Source of the DNA: Bradyrhizobium sp. RP6
Lineage (GTDB): Bacteria; Pseudomonadota; Alphaproteobacteria; Rhizobiales; Xanthobacteraceae
Assembly: GCF_003837805.1 (NCBI RefSeq)
Contig: NZ_RQIT01000001.1
Span: 558,001 to 622,000, forward strand
Direction: 5' to 3'
Length of the DNA stretch: 64,000 nucleotides
The notes beneath the pieces were generated by a model. That model worked only from the letters and a program-made list of their open reading frames with translations, was not told the DNA's origin and made no database searches. The translations under genes and the position numbers were made by a program. How positions within the stretch are numbered: the first letter of the stretch is position 1; every line of letters begins with the position of its first letter. This document shows positions 25,954 through 34,279 of the stretch, in pieces.

Positions 25954-27135
25954 CTACCCGAACGCCTGCCGCAGCCGGCGGGCCATGTCGAACAGCACCT
26001 GGTTCTGCTTCACCAGCCGCTTGCCGTGGCTGAGCGAGGACATTGCCATCGCCGCGAGCTTGCCGCGGGAGGTCAGGGGCACGAAGCTGTCGAAAATGTC
26101 CTCGTCGTCCTTGCAGAACATTCGCTTGTAGTCGTCCGAACCGATGCCAAGGTCGAGCGAGCGGTAGCCGAGCTCCGCACAGCGATCGATGATATAGCGC
26201 ATCAGGATCAGGCCCGGGCTGTAGCGGGCGTGGTCGGACATCGTGTAGGTGTTGAACATCATCGAGAAACGCTCGCCGTCGGCGACGCCGGCGAAGATCG
26301 CGATCACCTCGTCGTCGCATTCCAGCGCGTGGATGTCGATGACGCGGCCTTCGCTGCGCGGTGCGAGGCAGGCGCTGCGGACGAACTGTTCGACGCCGGG
26401 CTCGGCGAAGACGTTCGGGAGCTTCTGTTCTGCCATCCGCGCCGGCTTGACGCGGAAGAACCAGTCCAGCAGTCGGGTGATGTCTGCATCCGACGTGGCC
26501 AGGTGATAGCGATAGCCGGCGAGCGACTGAAGCTTCTTTTCCTTGCTCTTGAGGCGGCGCCGGAGCGAATTGCTGATCCGCGATGGCGGCGGCCCGCCCG
26601 GCTCCATTACCAGTCGCGGACAGCCGTTGATCGAGCTCTGTCGCGGCAGCAGCGCAAACGGGTTCTGCTGGCTGCGCCAGCGCCGCGGCTGCTGCGTCAG
26701 CACGAGCACGTCGACATGCTCACGCAGCGACGCAAGCAGTGCGTCGAGATCGGCGCTGGCGGCCCGCGCGGCGAACTCCGCATTCCACAGGCCCATGTTG
26801 AAGGTTGTATGCTTGCCGCCCATGAAGCAGGCCGTGCGCACGCCGTGGCTTTGGCGTTGCGAGAGCGGCAGCAGAAGCAGCGGCGCTCGCTCGGCGTCGC
26901 GGGCGATCACGATGAACGGCCGGGCGCCTTCGTGGGCGCCGACCAGGCGTTGCCACGGGCTGAGCAGGTCGAAGCGCTGGTAAGGGGTGAAGAGATGGCC
27001 GTTCGCCTCGAAGGCACGCCAGACCGCCTCGGCCTCGGCGAGATCGGTGACGACATCGACCTGCGCGATACGGCTCGCTTCCGACCGCGCTGGCGCTTCT
27101 GCCGTCCGGCTTTGCATCGCCGCAGCCATGGTCAT
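25954..27135 (-). CDS. GNAT/FemAB-type acyltransferase (BioF2-like, CelD)
   Basis: A 393-residue protein of the acetyltransferase-6/CelD group often found in polysaccharide gene clusters. After a non-conserved start comes ERAPLLLLPLSQRQSHG, then the FMGGKHTTFNMGLW segment. The second GNAT fold has DDEVIAIFAGVADGERFSMMF, then ARYSPGLILMRYIIDRCAE and YRSLDLGIGSDDYKRMFC, where the acyl-CoA binding loop lies. It probably adds an acyl group to a sugar of the polymer; that is inference from family and neighbours. The ATG at 27135 was chosen over other nearby starts. It diverges from the deacetylase-like gene. Confidence 0.8.
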   Translation of the reverse strand: MTMAAAMQSRTAEAPARSEASRIAQVDVVTDLAEAEAVWRAFEANGHLFTPYQRFDLLSPWQRLVGAHEGARPFIVIARDAERAPLLLLPLSQRQSHGVRTACFMGGKHTTFNMGLWNAEFAARAASADLDALLASLREHVDVLVLTQQPRRWRSQQNPFALLPRQSSINGCPRLVMEPGGPPPSRISNSLRRRLKSKEKKLQSLAGYRYHLATSDADITRLLDWFFRVKPARMAEQKLPNVFAEPGVEQFVRSACLAPRSEGRVIDIHALECDDEVIAIFAGVADGERFSMMFNTYTMSDHARYSPGLILMRYIIDRCAELGYRSLDLGIGSDDYKRMFCKDDEDIFDSFVPLTSRGKLAAMAMSSLSHGKRLVKQNQVLFDMARRLRQAFG

Positions 27136-27158
27136 TCGCGGAACCTGTCGAGAAATCG

Positions 27159-27172
27159 GAAATACGTATTTC
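27159..27172. promoter_or_regulatory. 14-base palindrome, possible operator
   Basis: GAAATACGTATTTC is perfectly symmetrical and lies 24 bases upstream of the acyltransferase start, in the gap it shares with the divergent deacetylase-like gene. Confidence 0.45.
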
Positions 27173-27183
27173 GGCCTGTTGCC

Positions 27184-27203
27184 GACCTTTGCAAACAAAG
27201 GTC
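27184..27203. promoter_or_regulatory. 8-bp inverted repeat, possible operator or hairpin
   Basis: GACCTTTG and CAAAGGTC are separated by CAAA. It lies 11 bases from the preceding palindrome and 60 bases before the deacetylase-like start. Confidence 0.45.
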
Positions 27204-27263
27204 AACAAAGGGTAATGACGATGGAAGAGGGAACGGGCGCCGGCGGGCGCGAAGGATGGGATT

Positions 27264-28310
27264 TTGGCATCCGACGACAGATGGCTGGAACGGCTGCGTC
27301 TCGAGCTGGCCTGGTTCACCGGCCAGGCCGTGCTGCGCAGTCGCGGCGCCGGCGCCATCCTGCGCTTCCAGCACGTGCGGCCGCGGCGGCGCGGATTTCA
27401 GCCGATGCGCGCGAACGAGATCACGCCGCAATTTCTTGACCGCGCGATTCGCGCGCTGGAGCGGTGGAAGTACGATTTCCTCGGCATGGACGAGGTCTGC
27501 CGGCGCGCCGTGACGCTGCCGGAGAAGCGCCGTTTCGTGGCGCTGACCTTCGATGGCGCGCCCAAGGATCTCATCGACTTCGCCTATCCGGTGCTGACGC
27601 GCCATGCCGTACCCTTCACGATCTATGTGCCCACCGCCTTTCCCGACGGTGTCGGCGAAGCATGGTGGCTCGGTCTCGAACAGGTGATCGCGCGCGAGAG
27701 CCGGATCAGCCTGATGATGGGCGACAAGGAGCAGCGTTTCACCGTCACCGACAAGGCCGGGAAGCAGGCGCTGTTTTCGTATCTCGAGAGCTGGCTGCGC
27801 TCGTTGCCGCCCGCGGAGCTGTCGGCTGCGATCGCCGATCTCTGCACGCGCTACAGGATCGATCTCGCCGCGCTCTCGCGCGAGGCGTCGATGGATTGGG
27901 AGGACCTTGCGAAGCTGTCCGCCGATCCGCTCGTGACGATCGGCAGCGCCACCGTCAACTATCCCGTTCTCGCCAACATGAAGGATGCCGCCGCGCTGCG
28001 CGAGATGACGATGGGCAAGGCCGTCGCGGAAGCGGCTTTCCGCCGCGAGATCAAGCATTTCGCTTTCCCGTTCGGCGAACGCTCTTCGTTTCGGCGCAGC
28101 CACGTCGTCATGGCGGAGGAGGCCGGATTTGCCAGCGCTGTGTCGACGATCCCGGGCATCGTGGACGCGGAGGGACGCACCAATCTGCGCGCGCTGCCAC
28201 GGATTTCCTGGGACGGACGGGTGTGTTCGCTGCGGATGATGCGCGTGCTGGTGTCGGGTGTCGCCTTTGCGCCGGTGAAGCCGACGGGCAGCGCGATGAG
28301 CCGGACTTAG
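27264..28310 (+). CDS. CE4 polysaccharide deacetylase-fold protein lacking metal ligands
   Basis: A 348-residue protein with a NodB-type core. Motif 1, normally TFDDG, reads Thr95-Phe-Asp97-Gly98-Ala, so the metal-binding Asp is gone. Motif 2, normally H-[ST]-x-x-H, lies in GSATVNYP (227-234), where both His are replaced (Ala229, Tyr233). The KHFAFPFGER segment resembles motif 3. Loss of all three metal ligands argues against deacetylation; it may bind glycan or a partner. The TTG start at 27264 has an AAGGATGGG ribosome-binding site. Its end overlaps the DUF2842 gene by four bases. Confidence 0.82.
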   Translation: MASDDRWLERLRLELAWFTGQAVLRSRGAGAILRFQHVRPRRRGFQPMRANEITPQFLDRAIRALERWKYDFLGMDEVCRRAVTLPEKRRFVALTFDGAPKDLIDFAYPVLTRHAVPFTIYVPTAFPDGVGEAWWLGLEQVIARESRISLMMGDKEQRFTVTDKAGKQALFSYLESWLRSLPPAELSAAIADLCTRYRIDLAALSREASMDWEDLAKLSADPLVTIGSATVNYPVLANMKDAAALREMTMGKAVAEAAFRREIKHFAFPFGERSSFRRSHVVMAEEAGFASAVSTIPGIVDAEGRTNLRALPRISWDGRVCSLRMMRVLVSGVAFAPVKPTGSAMSRT

Positions 28311-28528
28311 CGAGTGGTCTTGACGCGGTCGGGCCGCTGCATCCAGCTGACGATCGGCATCGCGGGCAGCACCCAACCCATGCCGACCACGACGTAGTAG
28401 ATCGCCTGCCGCCAGCCGGACTCGGCGATCCACGGCATCTGCGCCGCCGCCATGCCGAGCAGGGCCCAGACGGTGGCCAGCACCAGGAGCAGGATGGCGC
28501 CGAGGAACTTGCGGGTGCGGATCGTCAT
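28307..28528 (-). CDS. DUF2842 domain membrane protein
   Basis: A 73-residue protein with two membrane helices (FLGAILLLVLATVWALLGMA and an AIYYVVVGMGWVLPAMPIV helix) and a short basic tail. This two-helix pattern fits the DUF2842 family of alphaproteobacteria. The gene starts at the ATG at 28528 and its stop overlaps the end of the opposite deacetylase-like gene. It is divergent from heme A synthase. Function unknown. Confidence 0.85.
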   Translation of the reverse strand: MTIRTRKFLGAILLLVLATVWALLGMAAAQMPWIAESGWRQAIYYVVVGMGWVLPAMPIVSWMQRPDRVKTTR

Positions 28529-28622
28529 GGGCGGGAGCTTGCTGCTTTCGCGTAACTTGCACTGAGGGAGCGGGGGACTATAAGGGGCACGCAGTCCGGT
28601 TCAAGCCTGGTTTTTGTCCCGA

Positions 28623-29705
28623 ATGACGACGATGTCCACCCCGTCCGAGCCGCATCGCGCCGTGCGCTGGTGGCTGATCGCAGTGGCCGCACTGATCGCA
28701 CTGATGGTGCTGGTCGGCGGCGCGACCAGGCTGACGGAATCCGGCCTCTCGATCGTCGAATGGAAGCCGGTCACGGGCAGTGTTCCGCCGCTCTCCGAGG
28801 CGCAGTGGACCGAAGCATTCGAGGCCTACAAGAAGATTCCGCAATATCGCGAGCTCAACGCGGGGATGAGCCTGTCCGAGTTCAAGGAGATCTTCTGGTG
28901 GGAGTGGAGCCACCGGCTGCTCGGACGTTTCATCGGTGTCGCTTATCTCTTGCCGTTCCTGTTCTTCCTCTGGCGCGGCGGCCTGTCGGGCGAGCTCAAG
29001 CGGCGGCTGTGGCTGCTGTTCGCGCTCGGCGGTCTGCAGGGTGCGGTCGGCTGGTGGATGGTGGCCTCGGGCCTGACCGAGCGGGTCGAGGTCTCGCAAT
29101 ATCGGCTGGCGACACATCTGGTGCTGGCTCTTCTGATCTTCGCCGGGATCGTCTGGACGGTGCGGCGGCTCAAGGAGCGGCCGCAGATCTCGGCGCCGGC
29201 ACGGCTGCGGCTCACGAGCGCGGTGCTTCTCGCCGTGACCTTCGTGCAGATCTATTTCGGCGCGCTGGTCGCGGGCCTGCGCGCCGGGCGCGCCTACAAC
29301 ACCTGGCCGCAGATCGACGGGGCGTTCATCCCGTCGGCGGAGCGGCTGTGGTTCGAGACGCCATGGTGGCGCAACATGTTCGACAATGTGCTGACGGTGC
29401 AGTTCGAGCACCGCATGACCGCCTACCTGCTGTTCGCGCTGGCGGCGCTGCATGCGATCGACGCGGTGCGCTCGCGCGCAGGGTCGGCAGCGAGCGGCGC
29501 CCTTTGGCTGTTTGCGGCGGTGAGCCTGCAGGCGGTGCTCGGCATCCTCACGCTGCTCAACCAGGTGCCGATCGATCTGGCGCTCGCCCACCAGGCAGTC
29601 GCGATCGTAGTGTTGACGCTTGCGGTGATGCAGGTCGAACGGCTGGCTTCGCGACAATCTGCGGAAGCCCAGCCGCGCGCGGTTCCGGTCAGCCAGCCCG
29701 GCTGA
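28623..29705 (+). CDS. ctaA: heme A synthase (COX15/CtaA)
   Basis: A 360-residue, eight-helix membrane enzyme that oxidises heme O to heme A for aa3-type cytochrome oxidase. The [19 protein letters not shown] segment follows helix 1. The histidine ligands lie in [37 protein letters not shown] and [12 protein letters not shown], one on each of four helices as expected for the two heme sites. The [16 protein letters not shown] loop is also conserved. The ATG at 28623 was chosen; a TTG at 28614 and an ATG at 28632 are alternatives. The gene is alone here. Confidence 0.95.
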   Translation: MTTMSTPSEPHRAVRWWLIAVAALIALMVLVGGATRLTESGLSIVEWKPVTGSVPPLSEAQWTEAFEAYKKIPQYRELNAGMSLSEFKEIFWWEWSHRLLGRFIGVAYLLPFLFFLWRGGLSGELKRRLWLLFALGGLQGAVGWWMVASGLTERVEVSQYRLATHLVLALLIFAGIVWTVRRLKERPQISAPARLRLTSAVLLAVTFVQIYFGALVAGLRAGRAYNTWPQIDGAFIPSAERLWFETPWWRNMFDNVLTVQFEHRMTAYLLFALAALHAIDAVRSRAGSAASGALWLFAAVSLQAVLGILTLLNQVPIDLALAHQAVAIVVLTLAVMQVERLASRQSAEAQPRAVPVSQPG

Positions 29706-29726
29706 TCACGAGCCCGGCTGATCGGA

Positions 29727-30071
29727 TCAGCAATAACCGTAAACGCCGCACGCGTAGGGCAGGCGCCAGAAATAGTCGACCTGTTTCCCGCCGTAATACG
29801 CGCCCTGATAATCGTAGCTCCAGGGGCGGCCGTAATACCCCGGCAGCGCGTGGGAGCCCGGCAGCAGCGGCGTGCCCGGCAGGTTGCTTATGTAGCTGCC
29901 GACGCCATAGGCCGGCGAGATCAGCGCATCCGGATCGGTTTCGACATAGACCTGCGGCGGATCCTGCGGCGGCACAGCCGCGCGCCGCTTCGGCGTCGCC
30001 GGCAGATCGGCGGCGAGCGTGCTGGAAACCGTCAGCATCACGGCCAGGGCAGGCACCATCCAGCGCAGCAT
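29727..30071 (-). CDS. small secreted Tyr/Gly-rich protein
   Basis: A 114-residue exported protein. The signal peptide MLRWMVPALAVMLTVSSTLA is followed by ADLPATPKRRA, then a Pro-rich stretch and a Tyr/Gly-rich C-terminus (YYGRPWSYDYQGAYYGG and CGVYGYC) with two cysteines. Such proteins are common in Bradyrhizobium envelopes, but no function is known to me. The ATG at 30071 directly starts the signal peptide. It is convergent with ctaA, 21 bases apart. Confidence 0.7.
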   Translation of the reverse strand: MLRWMVPALAVMLTVSSTLAADLPATPKRRAAVPPQDPPQVYVETDPDALISPAYGVGSYISNLPGTPLLPGSHALPGYYGRPWSYDYQGAYYGGKQVDYFWRLPYACGVYGYC

Positions 30072-30142
30072 CGTCGGCTCCGAATCAAAAGGGGCGATCC
30101 AAGGACGATGTATGGGGCAGATGTGGTTAATGACTGTTAACT

Positions 30143-30168
30143 GACGGCGGCCAAAAACGGCCGCCGTC
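30143..30168. other. 10-bp stem hairpin
   Basis: GACGGCGGCC and GGCCGCCGTC close a six-base AAAAAC loop. It is next to the interspersed repeat at 30165-30287 and downstream of metY on the minus strand, so it may end that transcript, though no T run follows. Confidence 0.5.
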
Positions 30169-30287
30169 ATTCCGGGGCGGTGCGAAGCACCGAACCCGGA
30201 ATCTCGAGCTGGATCAGGCAAGATCGAGGTTCCCCGGTGCGCAATTGCGCACCCGAGGTTCGCGCCCTGCGCGCCCCGGAACGACAG
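30165..30287. repeat. palindromic interspersed repeat (GTCATTCCGGGGC type)
   Basis: CGTCATTCCGGGGC on the left mirrors GCCCCGGAACGACA on the right, with inner inverted pairs around GGTGCGCAATTGCGCACC. It resembles a very common Bradyrhizobium intergenic element. Confidence 0.7.
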
Positions 30288-30294
30288 GAAAAGA

Positions 30295-31575
30295 CTACGC
30301 CCCCAGCGCCTGCTCCAGATCGGCAATCAGGTCTTCCTTGTCCTCGATGCCGACCGAGAGCCGCACCACGTCGGGGCCGGCACCGGACGTGATCTTGGCG
30401 GCGTCGTCGAGCTGGCTGTGCGTGGTCGAGGCGGGATGGATCACGAGCGAGCGGGTATCGCCGACGTTCGCCAGATGCGAGAACAGCTGCAGCTTCGACA
30501 CCAGGTTCACGCCGGCGTCGTAACCACCCTTCAGGCTGAAGGTGAACACCGCGCCTGCGCCCTTAGGCGCGTATTTGCGCGCGAGCTGGTTGTATTTGTC
30601 GCTCGGCAGGCCGGCATAGCTGACCGAGGCCACCGCCGGATGTCCCGCGAGGTATTCGGCGACAGCCTTGGCGTTGTCGCAGTGCTTCTGCATGCGCAGC
30701 GGCAGCGTCTCGATTCCCGTGAGGATCATGAAGGCATTGAAGGGCGACAGCGCCGGGCCGAGGTCGCGCAGGCCGAGCACGCGGCAGGCGATCGCGAAGG
30801 CGAAATTGCCGAACGTCTCCTGCAGGCGGATGCCGTGATATTCGGGGCGCGGCTCCGACAGCATCGGATATTTGCCGCCCGTGGACCAGTCGAAGGTGCC
30901 GGCGTCGACGATGATGCCGCCGAGGGAGTTGCCGTGGCCGCCCAGGAATTTCGTCAGCGAGTGCACGACGATGTCGGCGCCGTGGTCGATCGGGCGGATC
31001 AGGTAGGGCGAGGCCAGCGTGTTGTCGACGATCAGCGGCACGCCCGCCTTGCGTGCCACCGTCGAGATCGCCTCGATGTCGGTGATGCTGCCGGCGGGAT
31101 TGGCGATGGACTCGATGAAGATGGCTTTCGTGCGCGGCGTCACCGCGCGCTCGAAGCTTGCGATGTCGTCGGGATCGGCCCACACCACGTTCCAGCCAAA
31201 ACTCTTGAACGCATGTGTGAACTGGTTGATCGAGCCGCCATAGAGCTTTCGCGCGGCAATGAACTCGTCGCCGGGCTGCAGCAATTGTTGCAGCACCACG
31301 ACCTGCGCGGCATGGCCCGAGGCAACCGCCAGCGCGGCCGTGCCGCCTTCAAGCGCGGCGACGCGCTCTTCGAGCACGGCATTGGTGGGGTTGCCGATGC
31401 GGGTATAGATGTTGCCGAACGCCTGCAGGCCGAACAGCGAGGCGGCGTGGTCGGCATCGTTGAAGACGAAAGAGGTCGTTTGATAGATAGGAGTCGCGCG
31501 CGCGCCGGTGGTGGGGTCGGGCTGTGCACCGGCATGCACGGCGAGGGTTGAAAATCCCGGAAGGCGATCGCTCAT
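30295..31575 (-). CDS. O-acetylhomoserine aminocarboxypropyltransferase
   Basis: A 426-residue PLP-dependent enzyme of the Cys/Met metabolism family. It probably makes homocysteine from O-acetylhomoserine and sulfide (MetY type). Visible features are TLAVHAGAQPDPTTGARATP at the start, NIYTRIGNPTNAVLEERVAALEGG, IFIESIANPAG, the PLP lysine segment VVHSLTKFLGGHGNSLGG and the closing RLSVGIEDKEDLIADLEQAL. The ATG at 31575 is the family start. It stands alone. I looked upstream for a SAM-II riboswitch, which often controls such genes in this group, and found no matching core. Confidence 0.92.
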   Translation of the reverse strand: MSDRLPGFSTLAVHAGAQPDPTTGARATPIYQTTSFVFNDADHAASLFGLQAFGNIYTRIGNPTNAVLEERVAALEGGTAALAVASGHAAQVVVLQQLLQPGDEFIAARKLYGGSINQFTHAFKSFGWNVVWADPDDIASFERAVTPRTKAIFIESIANPAGSITDIEAISTVARKAGVPLIVDNTLASPYLIRPIDHGADIVVHSLTKFLGGHGNSLGGIIVDAGTFDWSTGGKYPMLSEPRPEYHGIRLQETFGNFAFAIACRVLGLRDLGPALSPFNAFMILTGIETLPLRMQKHCDNAKAVAEYLAGHPAVASVSYAGLPSDKYNQLARKYAPKGAGAVFTFSLKGGYDAGVNLVSKLQLFSHLANVGDTRSLVIHPASTTHSQLDDAAKITSGAGPDVVRLSVGIEDKEDLIADLEQALGA

Positions 31576-31714
31576 TGAGGGCGTCCTGTTCTTGTGGCCT
31601 GAATATCGCGCGGCATGCTGATGGGCGTCGCGTTCCGCGTCAAGGCGCGGCTTCACCTCGGAATGATCGTGCTACGCATTGTCGCGTTCGCGAAAGAAAT
31701 CCTTCGCAATTGCG

Positions 31715-32299
31715 TCAGCTCTGCTCGCTTTTGTTTTTCGCAGCGCGATCCGATGCTGCGGTATCCCCGCCGCCGACGCTCATCCGATTGAGGGATAGCC
31801 GCATGCCTTGCGTCGGTGCCGGCGCCCGCTTGGAGCTGAGCGTGCGCGAATTCACGCCCATCCAGGAGATTTCGGACGACAGCCGGCCATACTCGATCTT
31901 GGGGCAGCGGTTCATGACGACCTTGATGCCCACCGCTTCCGCCTTCGCCGCGGCCGCATCGTCGCGCGCGCCGAGCTGCATCCAGATCACCTTCGGCAGC
32001 GGATCGAGCGTGAGCGCCTCTTCGATGACAGGCATGATGTGGCTGGAATTGCGAAAGATGTCGATCATGTCGACGGGACGGCCGATGTCGGAGAGCGAGG
32101 CGACGAACGGCTTTCCGAGCAGCTCCTTGCCGACATGGCCGGGGTTGATCGGGATCATGTCGTAACCGCGCTGCGCCAGATATTTGAACGCGAAATAGCT
32201 CGGCCGCACGTTGACCGGCGAGGCGCCGACCATCGCGATCGACTTCACGCTGTTGAGGATGCCGCGGATGTAGTTGTCGGGATAGGCGTCGTGGTTCAT
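31715..32299 (-). CDS. CoA-binding protein (YccU-like)
   Basis: A 194-residue protein with a CoA-binding Rossmann domain: SIAMVGASPVNVRPSYFAFK at about 17-36, then GYDMIPINPGHVGKELLG and PKVIWMQLGARDDAAAAKAE with a VVMNRCPKIEY ending. The family resembles the alpha subunit of succinyl-CoA synthetase, but its role is unsettled. The ATG at 32299 has an AAGG ribosome-binding site. An ATG at 32326 overlaps the stop of the crotonase gene, so the two genes are cotranscribed whichever start is used. The 50-residue C-terminal tail is Ser-rich and not conserved. Confidence 0.85.
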   Translation of the reverse strand: MNHDAYPDNYIRGILNSVKSIAMVGASPVNVRPSYFAFKYLAQRGYDMIPINPGHVGKELLGKPFVASLSDIGRPVDMIDIFRNSSHIMPVIEEALTLDPLPKVIWMQLGARDDAAAAKAEAVGIKVVMNRCPKIEYGRLSSEISWMGVNSRTLSSKRAPAPTQGMRLSLNRMSVGGGDTAASDRAAKNKSEQS

Positions 32300-32318
32300 C
32301 ACTTGCCTTTTCTTGTTG

Positions 32319-33143
32319 TCATTCATCCCGCCATGTCGGCGTGCGCTTCTCGATGAAGGCGCCGATGCCTTCTTCGGCGTCGCGCGCCATCATGTTCTCG
32401 GTCATCACCTCTGCCGCATAGCGATAAGCGTCCGCGAGGCTCATCTCGGCCTGGCGGTAGAACGCCTCCTTGCCGAGCTTGATCGTGTAGGCGGATTTCA
32501 ACGCGACCTTCTGAGCCAACGCAATCGCGGCATCGCGCTCGGTGCCGGCGGGGACGACGCGATTGACGAGCCCGATCTCGCAGGCACGCGCGGCCGGAAC
32601 CGGCTCGCCCGTCAGCAGCATCTCCATCGCCTGCTTGCGCGGCACGTTGCGCGACAGCGCCACCATGGGCGTCGAGCAGAACAGGCCGATGTCGACGCCG
32701 GGAGTCGCAAAGCTCGCCGCCTCGGAGGCGATCGCGAGATCGCAGCTCGCCACGAGCTGGCAACCGGCCGCCGTCGCGATGCCCTGGACGGCAGCGACCA
32801 CGGGCTTGGGCAGGCGCACGATCGCCTGCATCATGGCGCTGCACGCCGTCATGATCTGCGCAAAATAAGCCCGGCCGCGATCCGGATCGGTGCGGCGCGC
32901 AGTCAGTTCCTTGATGTCGTGGCCGGCGGAAAATGCGGGGCCGTTGGCTGCGATGACGGCCGCACGGATGTGCTTGTCTTCGGCGATCGCATTGAGGCTC
33001 GCATGCAGCTGTCCGATCATCGCCTCCGAAAGGCTGTTGCGCGCGGCTGGTCGGTTCAGCGTGAGCACGGCGACGCTGCCGACGATCTCGCGCAGCAGGA
33101 TCTGTTGTTGCGGGGAGGGGGCGCGGGCGGCCTGGACGGACAT
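32319..33143 (-). CDS. enoyl-CoA hydratase/isomerase-like protein (ECHDC3 type)
   Basis: A 274-residue crotonase-fold protein. The oxyanion-hole segments FSAGHDIKEL and QGIATAAGCQLVASCDLA are intact. However, the two glutamates that activate water in enoyl-CoA hydratase are replaced: Gln129 in GCQL and Gly149 in TPGVDIGLFCSTP. The pattern GLFCSTP and MEMLLTGEPVPA resembles the ECHDC3 branch, whose activity is not well defined. The ATG at 33143 is the chosen start. It lies upstream of the CoA-binding protein gene in one operon and diverges from a thioesterase gene. Confidence 0.85.
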   Translation of the reverse strand: MSVQAARAPSPQQQILLREIVGSVAVLTLNRPAARNSLSEAMIGQLHASLNAIAEDKHIRAAVIAANGPAFSAGHDIKELTARRTDPDRGRAYFAQIMTACSAMMQAIVRLPKPVVAAVQGIATAAGCQLVASCDLAIASEAASFATPGVDIGLFCSTPMVALSRNVPRKQAMEMLLTGEPVPAARACEIGLVNRVVPAGTERDAAIALAQKVALKSAYTIKLGKEAFYRQAEMSLADAYRYAAEVMTENMMARDAEEGIGAFIEKRTPTWRDE

Positions 33144-33228
33144 TGACGCGATTTCCGCTAAATGATTGCAATTGGATGACACAGATAACTTAATGTAACA
33201 GCACAAGCGAAGCGAGGGTGGGAACGGC

Positions 33229-33657
33229 ATGGCGTTAGCGAAAATGAGCGTGGCGGAGCTCGAGCAGTTCCTCCGCGACGAATTTCCCCAGGCCTTCAGC
33301 GGCGACGACATCACCATCGAGAGCGCGGACGGCCAAACTTGCCTCCTGCGTCAGCGCTACAGCGAACGAATGCTGCGGCCGGGCGGAACCGTGTCCGGCC
33401 CGACGCTGATGGCGCTCGCCGATTTCGCGATGTACGTGGTGCTCTTGTCGGCGATCGGGCCCATCGGGCTAGCGGTCACCACCAATCTCAACATCAATTT
33501 CCTGCGCAAGGGCCAGCCCGGGCAGGACGTGCTGGCGGAGGCGCGGCTGCTCAAGCTCGGCAAGCGCCTCGCGGTCGGGGAAGTGAACCTGCTGTCGGGG
33601 ACCTCACCCGACCCGATTGCCCACGTCACATCCACCTATTCCATTCCAAATGTTTGA
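33229..33657 (+). CDS. PaaI family hotdog-fold thioesterase
   Basis: A 142-residue acyl-CoA thioesterase-like protein. The hotdog helix carries RPGGTVSGPTLMALADFAMYV with the Asp of the active site, followed by AVTTNLNINFLRKGQPGQDV. The C-terminal strands end in IAHVTSTYSIPNV. The ATG at 33229 has a GAGGGTGGGAA stretch upstream. It diverges from the crotonase/CoA-binding operon, which suggests a shared acyl-CoA theme; the substrate is unknown. Confidence 0.88.
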   Translation: MALAKMSVAELEQFLRDEFPQAFSGDDITIESADGQTCLLRQRYSERMLRPGGTVSGPTLMALADFAMYVVLLSAIGPIGLAVTTNLNINFLRKGQPGQDVLAEARLLKLGKRLAVGEVNLLSGTSPDPIAHVTSTYSIPNV

Positions 33658-33729
33658 ACTTTTTGCAGGTAATATAGCACCATAATTCTAAAGCATTGAT
33701 TTTGCTGATGTAATTTATGTACGTGGGCA

Positions 33730-33758
33730 TTGACCGTTGCGCGTCTCTTCTCTAGAAA
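33730..33758 (+). promoter_or_regulatory. sigma-70 promoter of rplM-rpsI
   Basis: TTGACC (33730-33735), a 17-base spacer and TAGAAA (33753-33758) match the rhizobial housekeeping consensus and leave a leader of about 50 bases before rplM. An AT-rich stretch lies just upstream. Confidence 0.65.
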
Positions 33759-33813
33759 CTCGCGCAGTCCGGTGCGGTGTTCGCGCCGATGTCTCCCTCA
33801 CGGAAATTCTGAC

Positions 33814-34278
33814 ATGAAAACCTTTTCGGCAAAGCCGGCCGAGGTGACGAAGAAGTGGGTGCTGATCGACGCCAAGGGTCTGGTCGTCGGCCGTCTCGCC
33901 ACCATCGTCGCCATGCGGCTCCGCGGCAAGCACCTCCCGACCTACACCCCGCACGTCGACTGCGGCGACAACGTCATCATCATCAACGCGCAGCATGCGG
34001 TCCTCACCGGTCGCAAGCGCGAGCAGAAGACCTACTACAAGCACACCGGCTATGTCGGTCACGTCAAGGAGCGCACCGCGCGCCAGATCCTCGAGGGCAA
34101 GCATCCCGAGCGCGTGCTCGAGAAGGCCGTCGAGCGCATGATCCCGCGTGGCCCGCTCGGCCGCGTGCAGATGGGCAACCTCCGCGTCTACGGCGGGGCC
34201 GATCATCCGCATGAGGCGCAGCAGCCCGAGAAGATCGATATCGCCAAGTTGAACCGCAAGAACACGAGGGCCGCATAA
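33814..34278 (+). CDS. rplM: 50S ribosomal protein L13
   Basis: A 154-residue L13, an early-assembly protein of the large ribosomal subunit. Conserved stretches include [54 protein letters not shown] and the [16 protein letters not shown] segment. The ATG at 33814 follows an ACGGAA ribosome-binding sequence. rpsI starts two bases after its stop, the universal rplM-rpsI operon. Confidence 0.98.
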   Translation: MKTFSAKPAEVTKKWVLIDAKGLVVGRLATIVAMRLRGKHLPTYTPHVDCGDNVIIINAQHAVLTGRKREQKTYYKHTGYVGHVKERTARQILEGKHPERVLEKAVERMIPRGPLGRVQMGNLRVYGGADHPHEAQQPEKIDIAKLNRKNTRAA

Positions 34279-34279
34279 C

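Noticed and set aside
31576..31714. Possible SAM-II riboswitch upstream of the O-acetylhomoserine sulfhydrylase gene
   Set aside because: The minus strand shows a CCGCG/CGCGG hairpin, but the conserved SAM-II core sequences (such as the GATTTG and GCTAAA segments) are absent.
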